A model generated the notes under the pieces. That model ran no database searches. It saw only the letters and a program-made list of their open reading frames with translations, and was not told the origin of the DNA. A program made the translations under genes and the position numbers. From an uncultured Rhizobiaceae group bacterium (lineage in GTDB: Bacteria > Pseudomonadota > Alphaproteobacteria > Rhizobiales > Rhizobiaceae): DNA of 64,000 nt. This document shows positions 57,132 to 64,000 of the stretch, one piece after another. Location of the stretch: the NCBI GenBank assembly GCA_938010435.1, contig CALLUS010000005.1, positions 399,994 to 463,993 of the forward strand. The letters run 5' to 3'. Position 1 is the first letter of the stretch, and each line of letters opens with the position of its first letter.

Positions 57132-57176
57132 AAAAAAGCGAGCAGCCGGGCTGTTTGTGCCCCAACCCAGCTGCTC
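57132..57176 (-). terminator. leader terminator upstream of dehalogenase
   Basis: On the minus strand GAGCAGCTGGG pairs with CCCGGCTGCTC (11 pairs, one U-G; 15-nt loop), then GC and six T. It points towards the dehalogenase gene and lies 137 nt before its start. Confidence 0.75.
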
Positions 57177-57218
57177 TGTGGCATCACAAAATGAGGGGGT
57201 CGTGATGCCACAGAGCAG
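57171..57218. repeat. 17-bp perfect inverted repeat
   Basis: CTGCTCTGTGGCATCAC and GTGATGCCACAGAGCAG with a 14-nt loop. Its dehalogenase-proximal arm shares six bases with the 5' arm of the leader terminator, so the two structures compete in RNA. As DNA it could instead be an operator. Confidence 0.8.
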
Positions 57219-57282
57219 TAATAATCTGCAATTATTTAAAGTCTTACTCCAATTTATTAAACTAAACGGCTGTGAATATTAA
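57205..57282 (+). CDS. possible 25-residue small ORF
   Basis: MPQSSNNLQLFKVLLQFIKL... ending NGCEY. GAGGGG lies 6 nt before the ATG, inside the loop of the 17-bp hairpin, and the start codon is in the hairpin arm. A leader peptide for the downstream oxidoreductase is possible; chance is equally so. Confidence 0.2.
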   Translation: MPQSSNNLQLFKVLLQFIKLNGCEY

Positions 57283-57410
57283 ATTTTTTGTAACCATACA
57301 TTATGGCCGGATGCAACGCCGTTAAATCTGCGGAAGTTCAATCTAACATTGAGCAGGAAATGGATTACTGAAACACTGATGCAATTGCTTCAACCACCTG
57401 GAATGTCAAC

Positions 57411-58496
57411 GTGCATGATACTGAAACACTTATTATCGGCGCAGGCGTGGTTGGCTTGGCGATCGCCCGAAAACTATCAATGGCCGGCCATGACGTCACT
57501 GTTTTAGAGCAACATAAAATTATCGGCAGTGAAACCAGCGCACGAAACAGCGAAGTCATTCATGCAGGAATTTATTATCCCAAAGACAGTTTGAAAGCGC
57601 AAACCTGCGTTGACGGCAAAAAACAACTTTATGAGTTTTGCCAATCCCATGGCTTACCTCACAAAAAAATCGGCAAAATTATAGTCGCTGCGACGCCCGA
57701 ACAATCAAACGCTTTAAAGGCAATTCGTATGCACGCTGAAGAAAATGGCGTTACTGATTTGCGCAAAATATCCGCCAGCGAAGTGCGTGAGCTTGAACCT
57801 GATCTACAAGCAGATTGTGGTCTGTTGTCCCCCTCCACAGGAATCATCGACAGTCACGCCTATATGCTGGCTCTGCAAGGCGACAGCGAAAACCATGGTT
57901 GCCAATATGCCTTCAACACAAAGGCCGAAAATTGGAAGCCGTTGAAACAACGTGGATTCGAAATAGCTTTTGGTGGAGGTAACAAAATAACATGCCGCAA
58001 TCTCATTGTTAGCGCTGGCTTACACGCATCCAACTTCTTGAACACGAAAGAAAACAATTTTGCCCCGCCCACCTTTCTTGCCAAGGGCAATTACTTTAAA
58101 TTCGCTGGTCGCGCACCGTTCTCCCGATTGATTTATCCCGTGCCAGAACCTGGCGGTTTGGGCGTACATCTCACATTGGATATGAATGAACAGGCAAGAT
58201 TTGGACCCGATGTGGAATGGGTCGATGAGATTGACTATCAAGTTGATCCATCACGCAGCGATAAATTCTATTCTGCAATCCGCAATTACTGGCCAAACCT
58301 GCCCGACAACTCTTTGCAAGCAGACTATTGTGGCATTCGCCCGAAACTTGCAGCGCGCGACGAACCCAATGCGGATTTCTGCATTTTAGATCAGACCAAA
58401 CACGGATATCAGGGACTAATCGGATTGATGGGAATGGAATCACCCGGCCTGACGGCAAGCTTGGCTATTGCAGATATCATCCATAAAAAATTATGA
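57411..58496 (+). CDS. FAD-dependent oxidoreductase, L-2-hydroxyglutarate oxidase-like
   Basis: 361-aa flavoprotein of the DAO superfamily. The FAD-binding motif IIGAGVVGLAIARKL lies at 7-21 and the LhgO-type SEVIHAGIYYPKDSLKA follows; GLMGMESPGLTASLAIA closes the domain. It starts at GTG with a poor SD. L-2-hydroxyglutarate or another 2-hydroxy acid is the probable substrate. Confidence 0.88.
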   Translation: MHDTETLIIGAGVVGLAIARKLSMAGHDVTVLEQHKIIGSETSARNSEVIHAGIYYPKDSLKAQTCVDGKKQLYEFCQSHGLPHKKIGKIIVAATPEQSNALKAIRMHAEENGVTDLRKISASEVRELEPDLQADCGLLSPSTGIIDSHAYMLALQGDSENHGCQYAFNTKAENWKPLKQRGFEIAFGGGNKITCRNLIVSAGLHASNFLNTKENNFAPPTFLAKGNYFKFAGRAPFSRLIYPVPEPGGLGVHLTLDMNEQARFGPDVEWVDEIDYQVDPSRSDKFYSAIRNYWPNLPDNSLQADYCGIRPKLAARDEPNADFCILDQTKHGYQGLIGLMGMESPGLTASLAIADIIHKKL

Positions 58497-58501
58497 AATC
58501 A

Positions 58502-60181
58502 TCAGTTTTTAGGGCGCGATGGAGCCTTACCACGATAACGGAGTGTCAGTTCCTCAGGTTTTTCATCCGCAACATACGCACCCACCACAATACCTTTTCG
58601 AACTGATTTACCGGTCATACTGATAATATCTTGTTCAGATTTTGTTGTGCGCTGAGACATGCGAATGCCCCATTGGCGCAGTCTCTCATACATCATCGTA
58701 ATGATGTCTTGATGCTTAGCACTCTGCCCCAAATCTTCGAATTCGTCAGGATCATTTTTAAGATCAAACAACATCGGCGGGAACGGACCATTTTTCCCCT
58801 CACCTTCTGCATGCATAAATTTCCAACGCTTGTCCGCTACCATAAACAGACGTGCATCTTTTGGCGCTATATCTAAGTTCATCCGCATAGGCGTGGCAGA
58901 ATAATCAAATTCACTAATGGCATATTCGCGCCAACTTTCAGGTTTCTTACCTTTTAGAAATGGCATCAACGAACGACCCTCAATGATATGGTCAGGCACT
59001 TCGCCACCGGCGAACTCGACAAAAGTTGCTGCCAGGTCGATAGCCTCCACCAACTCATCGCAAACTGTTCCACGCCCGGCATCTGCTTCGGGCGACGGAT
59101 CATAAATGATCATCGGAATTTTGGCAGATTCTTCATGAAACAGACTTTTCTCACCAAGCCAATGATCGCCCAAATAGTCACCATGGTCCGACGTAATGAC
59201 AATCATCGTGTCATCCATCCGACCAGATGTTTTCAAATAATCAAACAGAACGCCCATTTGATCATCGCACTGTTTGATCAATCCCATATAAGTGGGGATC
59301 ACAGCTTCGCGCACTTCATCGCGCTGAAATGCTTGGCCGATCACATTATTCATAAATTGCTCAAGCACCGGATGCGGATTTTTCTGTTCCATTGAATGAC
59401 GCTTGGGAGCCGGTACATGATTGCCGCCATACATATCGTGATACGGTTCCGGCACGATGTATGGCCAATGAGGTTTGATATAAGATGCATGACACATCCA
59501 AGGCGTATCACCATCTTGGCTTTCGATAAAACGAATAACCTCGCGAGTGAGCCAAGGCGTTTCAGAATCTTGTTCATCAATATTAGCCGGCTCTTTAGCG
59601 TGTTGCATGAACCACCCTGAAGCCAAATCGCCATTATCGTCCACGCCCGAATTGGCGTAATCGTGCCATGGGTTTTCACCCTCATAGCCTTTGGACTTTA
59701 GATATTCGTTATACGGCGACCGGCGTTGGTCATAGAAACCATCTGGTCCTTCGGCCCAAAGACCATCATCACGAACAAACGCATCGAACCCACATTCTGT
59801 AACGCGTGCTCCAATCATAGTCTCTCGGTCCAGCCCAAGTCGTTCCATACCCTCTTGATCAACAGCCATGTGTGTTTTGCCAACCAGATAGGAATTCATA
59901 CCGAGTTTGCGCAGGTGATCGCCAATTGTATGTTCGCCAACTTTCAACGGGAAACCATTCCATTGTGCGCCATGGCTGCTGGCATAACGGCCCGTGTAAA
60001 AACTCATGCGTGATGAACCACATATTGGTGACTGCACATAACAACGTGAAAAGCGCACACCTTTCTCGGCGATACTGTCCATGTGCGGTGTGTGCAAATG
60101 GGGGTGCCCAGCGCAGCTGAGGTAATCAAATCGAAGCTGATCAAACATGATAAAAAGTATATTCTTGCGCTGACGTGCCAC
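58502..60181 (-). CDS. formylglycine-type sulfatase / phosphonate monoester hydrolase-like
   Basis: 559-aa alkaline-phosphatase-superfamily hydrolase. Metal ligands lie in FIMFDQLRFD and TSDHGDYLGDH. The formylglycine precursor is Cys54 in PICGSSRMSFYTGR, a C-x-S-x-R variant of C-x-P-x-R. SYIKPHWPY and the C-terminal layout recall arylsulfatases and phosphonate monoester hydrolases. GTG at 60181 is preferred: GGGGA lies 6 nt upstream, too close to the ATG before it. No signal peptide, so cytoplasmic. Confidence 0.88.
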   Translation of the reverse strand: MARQRKNILFIMFDQLRFDYLSCAGHPHLHTPHMDSIAEKGVRFSRCYVQSPICGSSRMSFYTGRYASSHGAQWNGFPLKVGEHTIGDHLRKLGMNSYLVGKTHMAVDQEGMERLGLDRETMIGARVTECGFDAFVRDDGLWAEGPDGFYDQRRSPYNEYLKSKGYEGENPWHDYANSGVDDNGDLASGWFMQHAKEPANIDEQDSETPWLTREVIRFIESQDGDTPWMCHASYIKPHWPYIVPEPYHDMYGGNHVPAPKRHSMEQKNPHPVLEQFMNNVIGQAFQRDEVREAVIPTYMGLIKQCDDQMGVLFDYLKTSGRMDDTMIVITSDHGDYLGDHWLGEKSLFHEESAKIPMIIYDPSPEADAGRGTVCDELVEAIDLAATFVEFAGGEVPDHIIEGRSLMPFLKGKKPESWREYAISEFDYSATPMRMNLDIAPKDARLFMVADKRWKFMHAEGEGKNGPFPPMLFDLKNDPDEFEDLGQSAKHQDIITMMYERLRQWGIRMSQRTTKSEQDIISMTGKSVRKGIVVGAYVADEKPEELTLRYRGKAPSRPKN

Positions 60182-60338
60182 GTGCATTCCCCGAAGTTGC
60201 AAGATGCAAAAAGCACCCTTTCAAACGACGCTAACCCAACTGATTGCAAGGCGAAATGCCAAGCCAAGAAAAACTGACAGGTAATATTCACTTTGCTATC
60301 TTAGAAAATCAGCAGAATCGAGCTTGCCGGATCAAAAC

Positions 60339-61541
60339 ATGCCAGACGCTTTCATTTGTGATTATATACGCACTCCCATTGGCCGTTTCGGTGGCACTCT
60401 ATCTTCTGTTCGAGCAGATGATCTCGCCGCCCTCCCCCTTGCCGCATTGCAAAAACGTAACGATAACGTGGATTGGGAAAGCGTCGATGATCTAATCATG
60501 GGGTGCGCCAATCAAGCAGGTGAAGACAACCGCAATGTGGGTCGCATGGCCGTGTTGCTGTCAGGTCTCCCCCAATCCGTTCCAGCTTCAACACTCAACC
60601 GTCTGTGCGGTTCTGGTATGAATGCCGTGATTGATGCCGCACGAGCAATCAAATCCGGTGAAGCTGATCTCATAATTGCGGCAGGAGTGGAAAGCATGTC
60701 GCGCGCACCATTCGTCATGCCGAAAGCAACATCAGCCTTTTCCCGCAATGCGGAAATCTATGACACAACAATCGGCTGGCGGTTTGTGAACCCAATTTTT
60801 AAAAAGCAATACGACATCGATTCCATGCCGGAAACTGGCGAAAATGTTGCCGAACAATTCAACATTTCACGCGAACACCAAGATGCGTTTGCGTTGCGCA
60901 GTCAGGAAAAAGCATCTGCCGCTCAAGCAAATGGAAGATTAGCAAAAGAGATTGTCCCTGTTGAAATCAAACAGCGCAAAGGCGATCCAATAGTGTTCAA
61001 CAAAGATGAACATCCACGCGCCACAAGCTTAGAAAAACTGGGATCACTTGGAACCCCCTTTAAAAAAAACGGCACTGTGACAGCCGGCAATGCGTCCGGC
61101 GTGAACGATGGCGCGGCAGCACTTATCATTGCATCTGAAGAAGCCGCAAAGAAACATGGATTGACGCCAATTGCGCGCATCCTTGGCGGAGCAGCAGCGG
61201 GTGTTGAACCTCGCATCATGGGCATCGGCCCTGCCCCAGCCACACAAAAACTTTGTGCAAGATTGAACCTCAAACCAACTGATTTCGACACCATCGAATT
61301 GAATGAAGCTTTCGCGTCTCAAGGCATCGCAGTCTTGCGCGAACTTGGTTTGGACGAAACATCCCCCCATATAAACCCCAATGGCGGCGCGATTGCTCTA
61401 GGTCATCCATTGGGAATGTCTGGCGCACGGATAACAGGATCAGCGGCATTAGAACTGCAACACACGGGTGGGAAACGAGCTCTCGCCACGATGTGTATCG
61501 GTGTAGGACAAGGCATAGCAATTGCATTGGAACGTGTTTGA
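60339..61541 (+). CDS. pcaF: 3-oxoadipyl-CoA thiolase
   Basis: 400-aa thiolase, last step of the beta-ketoadipate pathway, giving succinyl-CoA and acetyl-CoA. The N-terminus MPDAFICDYIRTPIGRFGG matches PcaF/PaaJ closely. Nucleophile Cys90 is in LNRLCGSGMNAV; NEAFA, GGAIALGHPLGMSGAR and the second Cys in MCIGVGQG are present. General acetyl-CoA acetyltransferase is the alternative. The next gene starts inside its stop codon. Confidence 0.9.
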   Translation: MPDAFICDYIRTPIGRFGGTLSSVRADDLAALPLAALQKRNDNVDWESVDDLIMGCANQAGEDNRNVGRMAVLLSGLPQSVPASTLNRLCGSGMNAVIDAARAIKSGEADLIIAAGVESMSRAPFVMPKATSAFSRNAEIYDTTIGWRFVNPIFKKQYDIDSMPETGENVAEQFNISREHQDAFALRSQEKASAAQANGRLAKEIVPVEIKQRKGDPIVFNKDEHPRATSLEKLGSLGTPFKKNGTVTAGNASGVNDGAAALIIASEEAAKKHGLTPIARILGGAAAGVEPRIMGIGPAPATQKLCARLNLKPTDFDTIELNEAFASQGIAVLRELGLDETSPHINPNGGAIALGHPLGMSGARITGSAALELQHTGGKRALATMCIGVGQGIAIALERV

Positions 61542-62290
61542 GCCTCTTCGCTGATATTGATCTTTGGGTCTTGCTCGTCATCTCAATTGCCGCTTTAGCA
61601 ACAGGTGCCGTTCATGGGGCATCTGGTGTGGCAGGCGGATTTCTCATGTCTGCCGTATTGGCCTCGGTGATCGGCGTTAAACCTGTTGTGCCAATCATGA
61701 GTGTTGCATTACTCATCAGTCATTCATCACGCGTATTTCTAAATGCTCGCGATTTTGATCGAACAGCATTTTTAACGGTCGTCATTCCAGCTATGCCCTG
61801 CGTTGTGATAACGGCGATTCTCTATGGAGAACTATCCTCGGCCACAATTGCAATTGTGTTGGGGGCAATCGTTCTTATTTCAATCCCTATGCGTCGATGG
61901 GCTAAAAAACGTGAAATCAAAGCGGGCAAACCCGCGCTTGCAGGTGCTGGTGCCGTTTACGGTGCCATGGCTGGAACTTCCGTCGGGCCTGGTATGTTGC
62001 TCATCCCATTTTTATTGGGTTTCGGTTTGGCCAAAGAAGCATTTGTCGCAACCATGGCGGCCATAGCTTTATCTTCAAACGTCACGAGGCTGGCCATATT
62101 TGGTAATACGTCCATGTTGGACACACAGTTCATTTTACTCGGCATTGTGGTGGGTCTGATCACCATTCCGGGCAATTGGATCGGACGAAATTATTTGCGC
62201 AAAATGACCAACCAAAACCACTCGGATTTGGTCGATGTTCTAACAGTTTTCGGCGCAGTAAATTTCTTTTGGTTGGCGTTCAATCAGTAA
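61538..62290 (+). CDS. TauE/SafE family anion exporter
   Basis: 250-aa membrane protein with about eight helices, of the TauE/SafE (DUF81) family that exports sulfite, sulfoacetate or other anions. HGASGVAGGFLMSAVLA and GAMAGTSVGPGMLLIP are the two half-repeats. The TTG at 61538 overlaps the pcaF stop (TTGA) with GGA 5 nt upstream; an ATG at 61493 would overlap pcaF by 49 nt. Confidence 0.87.
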   Translation: MSLFADIDLWVLLVISIAALATGAVHGASGVAGGFLMSAVLASVIGVKPVVPIMSVALLISHSSRVFLNARDFDRTAFLTVVIPAMPCVVITAILYGELSSATIAIVLGAIVLISIPMRRWAKKREIKAGKPALAGAGAVYGAMAGTSVGPGMLLIPFLLGFGLAKEAFVATMAAIALSSNVTRLAIFGNTSMLDTQFILLGIVVGLITIPGNWIGRNYLRKMTNQNHSDLVDVLTVFGAVNFFWLAFNQ

Positions 62291-62304
62291 AAAACTCGTC
62301 ACCA

Positions 62305-62802
62305 CTACTCCAAAACAACCTGAAACTGCTGGTCTTCTTGAACGTGAACCTCTTCCAAGTTTTCGCCTTCTCCGCCACGGTCGATAACAAGAAAATCGCT
62401 TGGTTCATCAAGAGGCGTGAGAACACCGTGCCAAACACCACGTTTTAGATTGATGCCCTGCTCTGCCGAAGCCAAAAACGCTTGCGGATTCACAGGTGCG
62501 CCATTTTGATCTGAACACACGATCACAAGCCATTCTTTCGACCCCAAAGGATAAAACGCCTGACTGCCCAACGGATGTCGTTCTACCAAGCTGACCACAT
62601 GGGGCAATGCATAAGGCGTGCCCTCAAATATGCTGATGATCACTTCAGCGCCCTCGCCCGTAACATCGGCTTGCGCCAAGGCGTGATGGCGGCGGCAATT
62701 TCCATTGTTGATCAAGAAACTCTGGCTGTCAGATTTTTCGATCACTTCACCAAAAGGGGCAAAAGCTTCTTTGGTCAAGGGGGCAGCCACAAGTGTCTTC
62801 AT
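62305..62802 (-). CDS. allA: ureidoglycolate lyase
   Basis: 165-aa cupin that cleaves ureidoglycolate to glyoxylate and urea in allantoin catabolism. Markers: APFGEVIE, LVERHPLGSQAFYPL and GVWHGVLTPL. GAGG lies 9 nt before the ATG at 62802. No other allantoin genes are in view. Confidence 0.9.
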   Translation of the reverse strand: MKTLVAAPLTKEAFAPFGEVIEKSDSQSFLINNGNCRRHHALAQADVTGEGAEVIISIFEGTPYALPHVVSLVERHPLGSQAFYPLGSKEWLVIVCSDQNGAPVNPQAFLASAEQGINLKRGVWHGVLTPLDEPSDFLVIDRGGEGENLEEVHVQEDQQFQVVLE

Positions 62803-62858
62803 GATGTTTTGCCTCAGGTGAACAATAAGCAAACGGCATTTTATCTAAAACCGTCTCT

Positions 62859-63665
62859 TCATTTTTGTACATTATGTCCAGTCTCGACAAATCTCCATCC
62901 CTTTTGCGGGGGGCTTTCGGGAGGGCCGGCAAAGCACTGTGCCGTCGCCATCCATGTGGCAGCGACATCCCCCTCTATTCTCAAATCTGTATCAGCAACA
63001 TTGCGTGTCTGTGTAACAACTTGTGCAAATTCGACTGCCTTACCGAATATACTTGTTTTGCCGTCATCACCAAATGTCCAAACCGCACCAGAAGGTGCTT
63101 CAAGCTCAAGCCTTGGCATGTTACCCGGCACTGCCAAGCCTTGAACTTTATGCGACCATCCAAACGTGTTCACCCCCAAAATCACAATATTTTTGATCCG
63201 GTCACTTTCCACTCTCGCCAAATCGAAAACATCGAACACTGCCTGACCGTGCGCCCAAGTCTCCATTTGTCGAGCTGTCATTGAAGAACGAACGGACATA
63301 TCAGGTCCTGCCCAACGCACCCTGAGTTTCGGATCAAGAACGCTCCATCTTTGAGACATAACAGCGCTAAACGACTGCCAGACCTCAAACAATTCAGGCC
63401 CTCTCGGCGCAATAATTTCGTTCTCGATTGGCCGCATTCCACCCATTTTCAAACCATCGGACACTTTTGCCAAACGTGTTTGAAACCGAGCCTCGTCGGT
63501 AAGAGACCAATCAGCCATTTCATTCCAAAAATGCAGATGCACGAAAATATCGTTCAAAGACCAGTTTTTGAACTGGGTCTTCATCTCCCAATCTATATTT
63601 GAAACGTTGGAAAAACTGCGTGCTAAAACGTTACATTCTTCTCTAAAGTCGAAAGCCTGTTGCAT
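62859..63665 (-). CDS. TIGR03084-like DinB/maleylpyruvate isomerase-fold protein
   Basis: 268-aa protein. The N-terminal four-helix DinB-like bundle carries metal-ligand His residues (IFVHLHFWNEMAD; METWAHGQAVFD), followed by a sterol-carrier-like C-terminal domain (about 190-260). The family is annotated as TIGR03084 metal-binding; reaction unknown. It is divergent from the TolC gene. Confidence 0.8.
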   Translation of the reverse strand: MQQAFDFREECNVLARSFSNVSNIDWEMKTQFKNWSLNDIFVHLHFWNEMADWSLTDEARFQTRLAKVSDGLKMGGMRPIENEIIAPRGPELFEVWQSFSAVMSQRWSVLDPKLRVRWAGPDMSVRSSMTARQMETWAHGQAVFDVFDLARVESDRIKNIVILGVNTFGWSHKVQGLAVPGNMPRLELEAPSGAVWTFGDDGKTSIFGKAVEFAQVVTQTRNVADTDLRIEGDVAATWMATAQCFAGPPESPPQKGWRFVETGHNVQK

Positions 63666-63848
63666 TTTTCGTAGATCACCAACTTAAATGTGTCAGAACG
63701 TAAAGTTGGTGAACAATGGCCGTGATACAACTTCAAAGTCCAGTTAAATTGGTCTAAGAGTAACCATAAATTAACCGCTGTGCGGCAATCGAATTGATTG
63801 ATTCGTATGCGCGGATGAAAAAACATAAGTCCTGAAAGCACATTCTTG

Positions 63849-64000
63849 ATGCGAAGTTTGGTTCCCACCAGTTCTGCCGCCGTTTTTTTGGTTTTGTCAG
63901 CAACCACTTCTGTCAGCGCTGAGGACATTACGACGGCACTCGCGCGTGCTTATAAGAGCAATCCCACACTTAACATTCAACGCACTCAAGTGCGCGCGGT
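63849..64000 (+). CDS. TolC family outer-membrane protein, N-terminal fragment (runs off window)
   Basis: The last 152 bases encode a signal peptide (MRSLVPTSSAAVFLVLSATT..VSA) followed by EDITTALARAYKSNPTLNIQ and RTQVRA, the classic first helix of TolC-type efflux or type I secretion outer-membrane factors (compare LADALAQAYQNNPTLN). Only about 50 codons are visible; the frame is open to the window edge. Confidence 0.85.
   Translation, partial: MRSLVPTSSAAVFLVLSATTSVSAEDITTALARAYKSNPTLNIQRTQVRA

Larger units (their letters stand above)
56995..57410. promoter_or_regulatory. dehalogenase/oxidoreductase intergenic control region
   Basis: 416 bp between divergent genes. It contains a minus-strand terminator and an overlapping 17-bp hairpin, described separately, 137 nt or more before the dehalogenase start. 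A poor promoter-like pair (TTGTCA...TTTAGA on the minus strand) lies between terminator and gene. A 25-codon frame with SD GAGGGG begins at 57205 on the plus strand. Confidence 0.5.

Noticed and set aside
1..64000. CRISPR array, rRNA or prophage genes
   Set aside because: No regularly spaced repeats, no rRNA segments and no phage structural genes were seen.

Overview
The window looks like chromosomal DNA of a marine-type alphaproteobacterium of the Rhizobiales (Hyphomicrobiales). This rests on gene content and order: an aapJQMP general amino-acid transporter, an frcBCAK-type fructose operon with a ROK regulator, folE-hisI-patatin, a DUF3126 protein beside cysE, a cold-shock/DUF192/tRNA-Pro/NDUFS4-like cluster, and a zf-CHCC (NDUFS6-like) protein. 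The genus cannot be fixed from sequence alone. No prophage, insertion sequence, CRISPR array or rRNA operon was seen. Many genes start at TTG or GTG, placed by Shine-Dalgarno (SD) spacing.

Layout. 1-7.2 kb: membrane pyrophosphatase, a lone 1,031-residue restriction-modification protein with an AT-rich specificity region, and the divergent Lrp regulator/alanine dehydrogenase pair. 7.2-17.6 kb: housekeeping genes (yidD, Fe-S scaffold, folE, hisI, patatin, rhomboid, PAS, tandem PilZ, periplasmic transglutaminase-like protease, gamma-carbonic anhydrase, tandem DUF3126, cysE, crotonase), with two terminator-ended candidate small RNAs whose G-rich and C-rich segments are complementary. 17.7-24.3 kb: LysE and MFS transporters, two alpha/beta hydrolases, NDUFS6-like protein, DUF2459. 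22.9-28 kb: the aap operon, whose ATPase carries an unusual N-terminal helix-hairpin-helix plus Lys/Ala-rich extension. 28.4-35 kb: PAP2, four tRNAs (Arg, Arg, Pro, Glu), NDUFS4-like, DUF192, tandem cold-shock, sirtuin, glyoxalase, M15 lipoprotein. 35-38 kb: CpdB and a DsbA-fold isomerase.

38-44 kb is a fructose/mannose-type locus: a lyxose/mannose isomerase and ROK repressor face frcBCAK across a 13-bp-arm palindrome. 44.6-53.7 kb is a beta-glucoside locus: LacI, sugar ABC importer and GH1 beta-glucosidase in one operon, facing a secreted GH9 glucanase across two LacI-type operators. The implied route is extracellular cleavage, import, then cytoplasmic hydrolysis to glucose.

53.7-62.3 kb is a catabolic cluster: a single-chain reductive dehalogenase fused to its own FMN/2Fe-2S reductase, an FAD oxidoreductase, a formylglycine-type sulfatase/phosphonate hydrolase, a beta-ketoadipyl-CoA thiolase and a TauE-type exporter. 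This suggests aerobic breakdown of halogenated aromatics. The dehalogenase leader holds a terminator that overlaps a 17-bp hairpin. The window ends with ureidoglycolate lyase, a TIGR03084-type protein and the start of a TolC-family gene cut by the window edge.
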